Of a DNA stretch of 6,659 nt, positions 1-5,350 are shown piece by piece. The stretch's first letter is position 1; every line of letters starts with the position of its first letter. Position numbers and translations under genes: made by a program. The notes below the pieces were generated by a model. That model searched no databases, was not told the DNA's origin, and saw only the letters and a program-made list of their open reading frames with translations. This DNA comes from an uncultured Erysipelotrichaceae bacterium (GTDB taxonomy: Bacteria > Bacillota_I > Bacilli_A > Erysipelotrichales > Erysipelotrichaceae): contig CADBPK010000235.1 of NCBI GenBank assembly GCA_902796465.1, positions 1 through 6,659 of the forward strand, written 5' to 3'.

Positions 1-87
1 CCGCCGTATACCGAACGGTACGTACGGTGGTGTGAGAGGTCGGGGCTAAGTAAAGGAGGAACCTTTACTTAGTTCCTCCTACTCGAT
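1..87 (+). mobile_element. 3' end of a group II intron (domains V and VI), cut by the window edge
   Basis: Domain V is a hairpin at 1-30. Its lower stem pairs 1-8 with 23-30, the upper stem pairs 9-12 with 17-20, the loop is GAAC (13-16), and there is a two-base bulge CG at 21-22. The catalytic triad reads CGC (2-4), with the usual G-U wobble in its middle pair. Domain VI follows: 34-36 (GAG) pairs with 82-84 (CTC), 42-45 pairs imperfectly with 73-76, and a perfect 11-bp stem joins 46-56 to 62-72 around loop AGGAA. A81 sits unpaired opposite A37, seven bases from the predicted 3' end (ACTCGAT, 81-87), which is where the lariat branch point is expected. This layout is characteristic of bacterial group II introns. 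Such introns are ribozymes that splice and move with an encoded reverse transcriptase/maturase; domains I-IV and any such gene would lie upstream of the window. The structural class is not assigned. The exact 3' splice site at 87 is inferred from the branch-point distance and the terminal AT. Confidence 0.88.
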
Positions 88-91
88 CTTT

Positions 92-120
92 CCGGATCAT
101 GGATACGGAATATCATCCGG
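92..120 (-). other. Hairpin at the end of the Nudix gene, next to the intron junction
   Basis: CCGGAT (92-97) pairs with ATCCGG (115-120), and inside it GATA (102-105) pairs with TATC (111-114), leaving a four-base bulge (98-101) and a five-base loop (106-110). It overlaps the last codons and stop of the minus-strand Nudix gene, where a transcription terminator is expected. On the minus strand the stem is followed by AAAG and then intron sequence, so no T run remains. It may be the stem of a terminator whose T tract was separated by the intron insertion, or a terminator that never had one. The pairing is seen; the role is inferred. Confidence 0.4.
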
Positions 121-673
121 GAATTGTTTTCAGTTTTTCATTCAGTTTTTTATAGATTCGTTCAATAAACCACGGCTCTGTTGACTTTTCATAAACTTCT
201 TCCAGCCCGAACCAGGCGACCGCTGTATTTTCATCTTCCTTGGCTTTGATGGGTTCTGCGGGATCCGCTTCCATGAGCCAGGTCAGGTTCAGATGCAGAT
301 GAGAAGGGACATACTGACCGTTTTTTTCATGTCCGTCAACGGTGAGGATCTCAAGGGAATAAATATCAGGATCGATCACACGTACATTGTTCAGACCGCT
401 TTCCTCTTTGACTTCCCGTATTGCGACAGACATCAGGTCCCTGCATCCGTCCGCATGTCCGCCGAGCCATGCCCATGAATTGTATATTCTGTGATATGCC
501 ATCAGGACTTTTGTGCGGGAAGGATCAACGACCCAAGCGCTCGCGGTCATATGGACTGTCTGGTTTTCTCTTTCATAGATATCATCATACCGCTTCATCA
601 GGTCCAGCATGACAATTTGGTCAGCTGCTTCCTGTGCATTATAAGGATGATAATTACGGACAGCTTCGATCAT
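113..673 (-). CDS. Nudix hydrolase with an altered Nudix box
   Basis: This 186-residue protein carries a Nudix box at residues 72-94: Gly72, five residues, then Arg86-Glu87, Glu90-Glu91 and Gly93-Leu94. Nudix enzymes cleave nucleoside diphosphates linked to another moiety, using Mg2+ held by the REuxEE glutamates, which are all present. The first glutamate of the motif (Gx5E) is replaced by Arg78 (residues GCRDL, where relatives usually have GDEDL). The box is preceded by WAWLGGHADG, typical of a common Firmicutes cytosolic Nudix group. Residues 1-40 form an N-terminal extension ahead of the beta strand MTASAWVV. The ATG at 671-673 is chosen because AAAGGAG (681-687 on the plus strand, read in reverse) stands seven bases upstream. 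The start overlaps the surE stop as ATGA, so the two are probably translationally coupled. The substrate cannot be told from the sequence; nucleotide housecleaning alongside SurE is a guess. No signal peptide or membrane segment is seen. Confidence 0.93.
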   Translation of the reverse strand: MIEAVRNYHPYNAQEAADQIVMLDLMKRYDDIYERENQTVHMTASAWVVDPSRTKVLMAYHRIYNSWAWLGGHADGCRDLMSVAIREVKEESGLNNVRVIDPDIYSLEILTVDGHEKNGQYVPSHLHLNLTWLMEADPAEPIKAKEDENTAVAWFGLEEVYEKSTEPWFIERIYKKLNEKLKTIPG

Positions 674-1437
674 TGGAAAACTCCTTTCATGGCTTTACAG
701 ACTTCTGCCGCGCAAAGATCCCCGTCCAGCGGGGTAATGGAGATGTAGTGCTGCTCAACAGCGGTAACATCACCTTCGAGGGTGCGGCGGGAGGTTTTCA
801 TTGTTACCGGGGTGGATGGACAGCGAAGGATCACTGTGTCATTATTCTCGGGAATGATTTCCAGTTTCTTGGCATAATTCCGCATTCCGTCAAACTGAGT
901 GATGCGTACGCCGGCCATTTCACTGCGCGGAATGCAGGGAAAGTTGATGTTGAGGATGCAGTCACTGCCGGAAATATAGGGAAATATTTCGGGCAGAAGA
1001 TCAGCGGCCGCTTCGGCACAGTCTTTCAGATACGCTTTGTTTCTGCCGCAGAGGGAAAGTGCAGCCGCCGGAATTCCGATCACATACGCTTCCATCGCCG
1101 CTGCGACAGTTCCGGAATAGAGACAGTCCGTTGCCAGATTCGGTCCGTGATTGATGCCGGAGAGGACAAGATCCGGTTTTTCCCTGAGGAGCCCGTATAA
1201 TGCATAATATACGCAGTCTGCAGGTGTTCCGCTGATCGCCCAGGCCTCCCGTACGCCGGGTATATCTGCTCTGCAGGCTGTATTGTCCTGCATGAAATAA
1301 GTAACGCTGTGTCCGGCAGCGCTTCTCTGTCTGTCCGGCGCTGCGATATAGATCTCGTGTTCCTGAGCCAGCGCAGAAGCCAGTTCTCTGATTCCTTCCG
1401 CATTTATGCCGTCGTCGTTTGTAAGCAGGATCCGCAT
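670..1437 (-). CDS. surE: 5'/3'-nucleotidase SurE
   Basis: SurE is a metal-dependent phosphatase that dephosphorylates nucleoside 5'- and 3'-monophosphates and, in studied members, short polyphosphate. The protein is 255 residues, the usual size, and starts directly with the hallmark LLTNDDG. The metal ligands of the family are all in place: Asp8, Asp9, Ser39 (QRSAAGHS) and Asn96 (SGINHGPN). SGTPADCV (69-76) and YSGTVAAAMEA (107-117) are further conserved blocks. It should be cytosolic; no signal peptide is seen. The start at 1437 has a strong AGGAGG (plus-strand 1445-1450 read in reverse) seven bases away. It is the first gene of a two-gene operon with the Nudix hydrolase, which it overlaps by four bases. 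SurE is often placed near stress or stationary-phase genes, but nothing here shows such control. Confidence 0.96.
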   Translation of the reverse strand: MRILLTNDDGINAEGIRELASALAQEHEIYIAAPDRQRSAAGHSVTYFMQDNTACRADIPGVREAWAISGTPADCVYYALYGLLREKPDLVLSGINHGPNLATDCLYSGTVAAAMEAYVIGIPAAALSLCGRNKAYLKDCAEAAADLLPEIFPYISGSDCILNINFPCIPRSEMAGVRITQFDGMRNYAKKLEIIPENNDTVILRCPSTPVTMKTSRRTLEGDVTAVEQHYISITPLDGDLCAAEVCKAMKGVFQ

Positions 1438-1458
1438 AGCCTTTCCTCCTGATTCACG

Positions 1459-1485
1459 ATTATATTATCACACCATGTGGTACAA
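1459..1485 (-). promoter_or_regulatory. Likely promoter of the surE-Nudix operon
   Basis: Read on the minus strand, a perfect TATAAT lies at 1464-1459. A weak -35 candidate TTGTAC (1485-1480) is 15 bases away. An overlapping alternative is the extended -10 TGTGATAAT (1472-1464). Either would start transcription roughly 15-20 bases before the surE ATG, just upstream of its Shine-Dalgarno. The -35 is poor, so the -10 carries most of the case. Confidence 0.5.
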
Positions 1486-1492
1486 TGAGGCC
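1463..1492 (+). promoter_or_regulatory. Possible rsmF promoter giving little or no leader
   Basis: Two -10-like hexamers precede two in-frame ATG codons: TATTAT (1463-1468) is six bases before the ATG at 1475, and TACAAT (1481-1486) is six bases before the ATG at 1493. That distance would place the transcription start at or next to the start codon. No convincing -35 is visible for either, and no well-spaced Shine-Dalgarno exists. The region is shared with the divergent surE promoter. Confidence 0.3.
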
Positions 1493-2836
1493 ATGCGGCT
1501 CCCGGAAGAATATGTACAGGAAATGAGATCGCTGTTTCAGGAAGAAGCAGATGCCTTTTTTTCGTCTTTGAACGAAGAACCGGTCAGTGCTTTGCGCGTC
1601 AATACCCGTAAGATATCAGTGGAGGATTTTCTGAAAATCTCCCCGTTTCATCTGACGCCGGTTCCATGGTGTAATTCCGGATTTTACTACGATCGTACGG
1701 AACGGCCGGGAACACATCCTTATTATCATGCCGGTCTCTATTATATACAGGAACCCAGCGCCATGATCCCGGCGGAGATCCTTCCGATGTCGGAAGGAAA
1801 CCGCATACTGGATGCCTGCTGCGCACCAGGCGGAAAAAGCACGCAGCTTGCCTGCCGCATGCAGGAAGGATCACTGCTTGTATCAAATGACATCAGTGCA
1901 TCCAGACAGAATGCAACTCTGAAGAATATTGAACGTTTCGGCATTGCGGAAAGCATAGTGACCATTTCCGATCTGAAGGAATTCATACGGAAAACAGATA
2001 TATTGTTCGACCGGATACTGGTAGATGGACCGTGTTCGGGAGAAGGTATGTTCCGGAAAGATCACACACTGGCAGAGGCATGGGAGAAAAAACCGTCCGC
2101 AGCGTATACGGAAATTCAGAAAGACATTGTGAAAAAGGCATTGCAGCTGCTGAAACCGGGAGGCTTTATTGTCTATTCAACCTGCACGTTTTCGTTATGT
2201 GAAAATGAGGAGATCGTCCGTTTTATGAAAGAGATATGTCCCGATCTCGAGCTGATTGACCTGCATGAGAGCTTCCCTTATTTTGACAAAGGTGTACTGC
2301 CCGGACTGGAAGGATGCCTCCGTATCTATCCGCATAAAGTCCGGGGAGAAGGGCACTTTGCGGCGCTTCTGCACAGAAGGGATTCTCAGTGCAGCGAAGA
2401 AAAGCAAAAAGAAAAGCCGGAGACATTCCGCGCTGCTTCCCTCAGTGATTTTCTGAAGCACATTCAAAAAGAACTGGATCCTGCCCGCATCGTCCGAAAT
2501 AAAGACCGCGTTTTGCTTGAGTCGGAAGGGACTTCTGCTTTTTCAGGAATCCGCACGCTCCGCAGCGGACTGCTTCTGGGGACGATGAAAAATGACCGTT
2601 TTGAGCCTTCGCAGCATCTGGCATTTTCTTTGAAGGGAGATGAATTCGACCAGGTGATCCGGCTCGAACCGGGAGATGAACGCGTGCAGAAATATCTGCG
2701 CGGGGAAACTGTTTTCACTGACAGTGAAGCACGTGGATGGGTTCTTGTCTGTGCGGGGGATTATCCGCTGGGATTCGGTATCTGCAGGGATAAAGTTATA
2801 AAAAACAAGATCGATAAGGCATGGCGGAAAATATGA
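1493..2836 (+). CDS. rsmF: rRNA cytosine-C5 methyltransferase, RsmF/YebU-like (NOL1/NOP2/Sun family)
   Basis: This family transfers a methyl group from S-adenosylmethionine to C5 of cytosine in rRNA. In the 447-residue protein, residues 1-90 form the N-terminal RNA-contact part. The SAM-binding motif is ILDACCAPGGKSTQLA (105-120), followed by NDIS (132-135). The two family cysteines are Cys181 (DGPCSGEG) and Cys231 (STCTFS); by family precedent the second attacks the base and the first releases the product. Residues from about 310 to the end resemble the PUA-like C-terminal RNA-binding region of RsmF, ending in a block with RGWVLVCAGDYPLGFG. The frame is open back to 1406, but homologues begin like MRLPEE, so the ATG at 1493 is preferred; ATG 1475 would add six residues. 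Neither has a normally spaced ribosome binding site (GAGG lies only two bases before 1493). The exact target cytosine is not determinable. It is transcribed away from surE and has its own terminator. Confidence 0.92.
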   Translation: MRLPEEYVQEMRSLFQEEADAFFSSLNEEPVSALRVNTRKISVEDFLKISPFHLTPVPWCNSGFYYDRTERPGTHPYYHAGLYYIQEPSAMIPAEILPMSEGNRILDACCAPGGKSTQLACRMQEGSLLVSNDISASRQNATLKNIERFGIAESIVTISDLKEFIRKTDILFDRILVDGPCSGEGMFRKDHTLAEAWEKKPSAAYTEIQKDIVKKALQLLKPGGFIVYSTCTFSLCENEEIVRFMKEICPDLELIDLHESFPYFDKGVLPGLEGCLRIYPHKVRGEGHFAALLHRRDSQCSEEKQKEKPETFRAASLSDFLKHIQKELDPARIVRNKDRVLLESEGTSAFSGIRTLRSGLLLGTMKNDRFEPSQHLAFSLKGDEFDQVIRLEPGDERVQKYLRGETVFTDSEARGWVLVCAGDYPLGFGICRDKVIKNKIDKAWRKI

Positions 2837-2859
2837 GGTTTGGTTTTTCCGCTTTTTTT
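2824..2859 (+). terminator. Intrinsic terminator of rsmF, overlapping its stop codon
   Basis: GCGGAAAA (2824-2831) pairs with TTTTCCGC (2845-2852) around a 13-base loop, followed by seven T (2853-2859). The rsmF stop codon TGA (2834-2836) sits in the loop, so the left arm of the stem is coding sequence. Confidence 0.85.
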
Positions 2860-2860
2860 G

Positions 2861-2889
2861 TTGCAATTCACATTTACAGACAATATAAT
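2861..2889 (+). promoter_or_regulatory. Promoter of the tRNA-Cys/tRNA-Leu unit
   Basis: TTGCAA (2861-2866), 17 bases, TATAAT (2884-2889): a near-consensus sigma-A promoter. Transcription should start near 2896, about 15 bases before tRNA-Cys. It begins just after the rsmF terminator, so the tRNAs form an independent unit. Confidence 0.8.
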
Positions 2890-2910
2890 AATATAGCACT
2901 GACTGAAAAT

Positions 2911-2984
2911 GGTTCCTTAGCCAAGTGGTAAGGCATCAGACTGCAACTCTGTGAGCGCCGGTTCGATCCCGGCAGGAACCTCCA
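2911..2984 (+). tRNA. tRNA-Cys (anticodon GCA)
   Basis: The cloverleaf is complete. Acceptor GGTTCCT (2911-2917) pairs perfectly with AGGAACC (2974-2980). The anticodon loop is CTGCAAC with GCA at 2943-2945. The T stem GCCGG/CCGGC encloses TTCGATC. The discriminator is T2981, the base expected for cysteine tRNA, and CCA is encoded (2982-2984). In the anticodon stem (2936-2940 with 2948-2952) four pairs are good and the outermost, positions 27 and 43, is a U-U mismatch. Confidence 0.96.
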
Positions 2985-2989
2985 TAAAA

Positions 2990-3073
2990 GGGGATGTGGC
3001 GGAATAGGCAGACGCATCGGACTTAAAATCCGGTGGTGGTAACACCGTGCGGGTTCAAGTCCCGCCATCCCCA
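2990..3073 (+). tRNA. tRNA-Leu (anticodon UAA)
   Basis: Acceptor GGGGATG (2990-2996) pairs with CATCCCC (3066-3072), with discriminator A3073. The anticodon stem 3017-3021/3029-3033 holds loop CTTAAAA with TAA at 3024-3026. A long variable arm, GGTG/CACC (3035-3038 with 3043-3046), marks it as a class II tRNA such as leucine. The T stem is GCGGG/CCCGC with loop TTCAAGT. CCA is not encoded (TAG follows), so it must be added after transcription. It begins five bases after tRNA-Cys and is surely co-transcribed. Confidence 0.96.
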
Positions 3074-3079
3074 TAGAGT

Positions 3080-3105
3080 CGTATCGTACAGATACGCTTT
3101 TTTTT
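3080..3105 (+). terminator. Intrinsic terminator of the tRNA unit
   Basis: CGTATC (3080-3085) pairs with GATACG (3091-3096) around a five-base loop, followed by C and then eight T (3098-3105). It lies seven bases after tRNA-Leu and separates the tRNAs from the decarboxylase operon. Confidence 0.88.
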
Positions 3106-3154
3106 GCGTTTATGTTTATTATCATTATTATTCTTGTTTTTTTGCGATCATCTT

Positions 3155-3184
3155 TCGCACAAACGCTGGATTTTGTGCTATATT
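3155..3184 (+). promoter_or_regulatory. Promoter of the oxaloacetate decarboxylase operon
   Basis: TATATT (3179-3184) is preceded by TGC, making an extended -10. TTCGCA (3155-3160) is a moderate -35 at 18 bases. A start near 3191 would give a leader of about 30 bases holding the AGGGGGGA ribosome binding site (3202-3209). The preceding stretch (about 3106-3143) is rich in A and T and could act as an UP element. The spacer is occupied by an inverted repeat, listed separately. Confidence 0.6.
3157..3178. repeat. Inverted repeat in the oad promoter, candidate operator
   Basis: GCACAAA (3157-3163), eight bases, TTTGTGC (3172-3178) form a perfect 7-bp inverted repeat. The right arm ends at the base before the -10 hexamer and includes its TG extension; the left arm overlaps the -35. 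A second, overlapping repeat, TGCGA (3143-3147) and TCGCA (3155-3159), shares part of the left arm. Position within the promoter suggests a repressor site. The regulator is unknown and chance is not excluded. Confidence 0.45.
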
Positions 3185-3220
3185 CTTTCTGATATGCCTA
3201 TAGGGGGGAATAATCAAGTT

Positions 3221-4606
3221 ATGAACAGAAAAGTACATATTACTGAAGTCGTTCTGAGAGATGCCAACCAGTCTCAGATCGCTACACGTCTGGCACGCTC
3301 CGATTTTGAGGATATTCTTGAAACCATGGACGAAGCCGGATACTACTCAATGGAAGTATGGGGCGGCGCGACATTTGATTCCTGTCTGCGTTTTCTGGAT
3401 GAAGATCCGTGGGACAGACTGCGCTTCATCCGTTCCAAAGTAAAAAAGACAAAACTGCAGATGCTGCTGCGAGGACAGAATATTCTGGGTTATAAGCACT
3501 ATTCCGATGACACGGTGCGTGCCTTCGTGCGCAAATCCGTAGAAAACGGTATTGATATCATACGTATCTTTGATGCGCTGAATGACCCGATGAATATGGC
3601 AACCGCGATCGACGAATGTCTGAAGGCCGGCGGTCATGCACAGGGCACGATCTGCTATACGATCAGCCCGATCCATACATTTGAAAACTATGTTGCTCTC
3701 GGCAAAAAGCTTGAAAGCATGGGATGCAATTCACTGTGCATCAAGGATATGGCCGGCATCATGAGTCCGCAGTCCGCGTATGATCTGGTTTCCGCGTTAA
3801 AAAAGGAAGTATCGCTTCCGATCTATGTACATTCCCACAGCACGACAGGTCTCGGCCCGCTGACACTTCTGAAGTCGATCGAAGCCGGTGCGGCAGGTGT
3901 TGATACTGCGATCTCGATCTTCTCCGGCGGAACATCCCATCCGGCAACGGAATCCATGGTTTATTCACTGGAGGAAATGGGTTACAGCACCGGTGTTGAT
4001 CTGAAAGTATGCAAGAAGATCAACGACCATTTCAAACCGGTACAGGAAAGATTCCTGAAGGAAGGCGGCCTGAATCCTTCTGTTCTGCAGACAAAGATCG
4101 ACGCGCTTAACTATCAGATCCCCGGCGGAATGCTTTCCAACCTGATTTCCCAGCTGACAGGTGTCGGCCAGCTGGACAAGCTGGATGAAGTACTGCTTGA
4201 AACGCCGAAAGTCCGTAAGGATCTCGGATATCCGCCGCTGGTTACACCGATGAGCCAGATGGTCGGCGCACAGGCTGTTACCAATGTCCTGATGGGAGAA
4301 AGATATAAATCCATCTCCAAGGAAGTAAAAGCATATCTTCGCGGTGAATACGGAAAAGCACCCGGTGAGATCAGTCAGGATCTCGTAAAGAAAGCACTTG
4401 GTGACGAGAAACCGTATGAAGGCAGATTCGATGATACGATCGAACCGGAGATCCCGGGCGCAAAAGCTTATCTGAAAGATCTTGCGGAAAGTGAAGAAGA
4501 TGTGCTCAGCTATGTTGCGTTCCCACAGCAGGCAGAAGCGTTCCTGAAAGAACGGAGAGAGAAAAAGGCACTGAAGGTGACTTATTCCATCCAGGAGGCG
4601 GAATAG
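3221..4606 (+). CDS. oadA: Na+-pumping oxaloacetate decarboxylase, alpha subunit (carboxyltransferase only)
   Basis: This subunit takes the carboxyl group from oxaloacetate and places it on carrier-bound biotin, leaving pyruvate. The 461-residue protein is a pyruvate-carboxylase-type carboxyltransferase: a TIM barrel opening with VVLRDANQS (10-18), the presumed carbamylated Lys175 (SLCIKDMAG) and the metal pair His204/His206 (VHSHSTTG), with Asp14 as the other expected metal ligand. From about 290 on is the helical conserved region (NYQIPGGMLSNL). It ends without the Ala/Pro linker and biotin domain that longer OadA proteins (near 600 residues in Klebsiella) carry at the C-terminus; that function lies two genes downstream. 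The motif usually written RDAHQS is RDANQS here. The ATG at 3221 matches the start of homologues; an in-frame ATG at 3194 would precede the ribosome binding site. The AGGGGGGA site is about 11 bases away, slightly long. It heads a four-gene operon. The carboxyltransferase type favours oxaloacetate over methylmalonyl-CoA or glutaconyl-CoA, whose alpha subunits are of another fold. Confidence 0.94.
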   Translation: MNRKVHITEVVLRDANQSQIATRLARSDFEDILETMDEAGYYSMEVWGGATFDSCLRFLDEDPWDRLRFIRSKVKKTKLQMLLRGQNILGYKHYSDDTVRAFVRKSVENGIDIIRIFDALNDPMNMATAIDECLKAGGHAQGTICYTISPIHTFENYVALGKKLESMGCNSLCIKDMAGIMSPQSAYDLVSALKKEVSLPIYVHSHSTTGLGPLTLLKSIEAGAAGVDTAISIFSGGTSHPATESMVYSLEEMGYSTGVDLKVCKKINDHFKPVQERFLKEGGLNPSVLQTKIDALNYQIPGGMLSNLISQLTGVGQLDKLDEVLLETPKVRKDLGYPPLVTPMSQMVGAQAVTNVLMGERYKSISKEVKAYLRGEYGKAPGEISQDLVKKALGDEKPYEGRFDDTIEPEIPGAKAYLKDLAESEEDVLSYVAFPQQAEAFLKERREKKALKVTYSIQEAE

Positions 4607-4607
4607 T

Positions 4608-4931
4608 ATGCCGGTAACAGAGGCATTGATGATCGCACTGTCCGGATTCCTTGTCGTGTTTATCATGCTGATGATTCTCATGGCTCTGCTGGTGGTCTCA
4701 AACAAGGTGATTAACCGCGTGAGCAGGGAAGAACAGGAAATTCTGCCGGCACATCCGGCACCGGTACATGCAGAGCCGGTTAAGGAAACGGCACCGCAGA
4801 TATACGGCGGTGAGATCGCACTGTATGATGTGGATGAAAAAACAGCCGCATGCATCATGGCAATCGTCAGTGATTCAACAAAGATTCCGCTTGAAAATCT
4901 GATCTTCAAATCAATCAGAGCAGTGGACTAA
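4608..4931 (+). CDS. oadG: Na+-pumping decarboxylase small membrane subunit (OadG-like)
   Basis: The 107-residue protein has one membrane helix at about 6-30, rich in Leu, Met, Ile and Val. A charged and Pro-rich linker follows (about 38-66), then a small C-terminal domain (68-107, from GEIALYDVDEKTAACIMAIV to IKSIRAVD-like residues). In characterised pumps the gamma subunit anchors the soluble carboxyltransferase to the membrane subunit and stabilises the complex. Here the C-terminal domain resembles the one in delta subunits of methylmalonyl-CoA decarboxylases, and the His-rich metal-binding tail known in enterobacterial OadG is absent. The start lies one base after the oadA stop, with AGGAGG (4593-4598) inside the end of oadA, so coupling is likely. 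The family call rests on the membrane helix plus linker plus position; sequence conservation in this family is low. Confidence 0.85.
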   Translation: MPVTEALMIALSGFLVVFIMLMILMALLVVSNKVINRVSREEQEILPAHPAPVHAEPVKETAPQIYGGEIALYDVDEKTAACIMAIVSDSTKIPLENLIFKSIRAVD

Positions 4932-4944
4932 CAGGGGGGATAAC

Positions 4945-5340
4945 ATGAAATACATCGTAACGTTAAACGGTAAGAAATATGAAGTAGAAGTAGAGAACGG
5001 AAACGCAACTGCTGTATATATTGGAAAAGCAGAAGCACCGGCTGCTGCACCGGCAGCGGAAGCCGCATCGGCATCCGCAGCTGAAACAAAGGCTGCGCCG
5101 GCACCTGCCGCTGTTCCTGCAGGAGAAGGTGATCCGATCAAGTCACCGATGCCGGGCACGATTCTGGATGTCAGAATCACACCCGGTCAGAATGTAAAGG
5201 AAGGGGAGACGATCTTCGTTCTTGAAGCAATGAAAATGGAAAATGAGATCGTTGCACCGAAGAACGGTCAGATTACATCCGTCTCCGTCACAAAAGGAGC
5301 CTCTGTTCAGACAGAACAGGTACTGGCTACTTTAAAGTGA
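4945..5340 (+). CDS. Free-standing biotin carboxyl carrier subunit of the decarboxylase
   Basis: The 131-residue protein carries biotin and shuttles the carboxyl group between OadA and OadB. Three parts are visible: a short N-terminal beta region (1-28, MKYIVTLNGKKYEVEVE), a flexible Ala/Pro/Glu linker (about 29-62), and a biotinyl domain (64-131). The domain has SPMPGTI (67-73) and the biotinylation motif EAMKMEN with Lys97 as the modified residue, 34 residues from the C-terminus, the normal distance. This is the C-terminal domain of longer OadA proteins, split off as its own gene, as in methylmalonyl-CoA and glutaconyl-CoA decarboxylases (MmdC, GcdC). Biotin would be attached by a BirA ligase encoded elsewhere. 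The start is set by AGGGGGGA (4933-4940) five bases upstream. The gap after oadG is 13 bases. Confidence 0.95.
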   Translation: MKYIVTLNGKKYEVEVENGNATAVYIGKAEAPAAAPAAEAASASAAETKAAPAPAAVPAGEGDPIKSPMPGTILDVRITPGQNVKEGETIFVLEAMKMENEIVAPKNGQITSVSVTKGASVQTEQVLATLK

Positions 5341-5350
5341 GGTAGGCAGT

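Noticed and set aside
46..80. A Rho-independent terminator made by the 11-bp hairpin at 46-72
   Set aside because: It is followed by TTCCTCCTACTC rather than a T run, and it fits domain VI of the intron with its branch-point A.
634..1200. A 188-codon open frame on the plus strand opposite surE
   Set aside because: It is the antisense of surE, whose catalytic motifs are unmistakable; the frame gives no recognisable protein.
3050..3105. An integration attachment site at the 3' end of tRNA-Leu
   Set aside because: No direct repeat of the tRNA end and no integrase appear in the window; housekeeping genes follow at once.
3158..3171. A catabolite-response (CcpA, cre) site in the oad promoter
   Set aside because: The centre AAACGCT fits, but the outer conserved bases on both sides do not, so the match to the cre consensus is poor.
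3104..3220. An upstream extension of oadA to a TTG at 3104 or the ATG at 3194
   Set aside because: The TTG lies in the T run of the tRNA terminator and before the promoter; the ATG at 3194 precedes the ribosome binding site. Homologues begin at the 3221 methionine.
3965..4909. A 314-codon open frame on the minus strand across oadA and oadG
   Set aside because: It is the antisense of two well-recognised genes, has no family resemblance, is rich in Cys and Phe, and has no ribosome binding site.
5029..5130. A possible repeat array or low-complexity artefact in the Ala/Pro-rich stretch
   Set aside because: It is the normal flexible linker of a biotin carrier protein, in frame and followed by an intact biotinyl domain.
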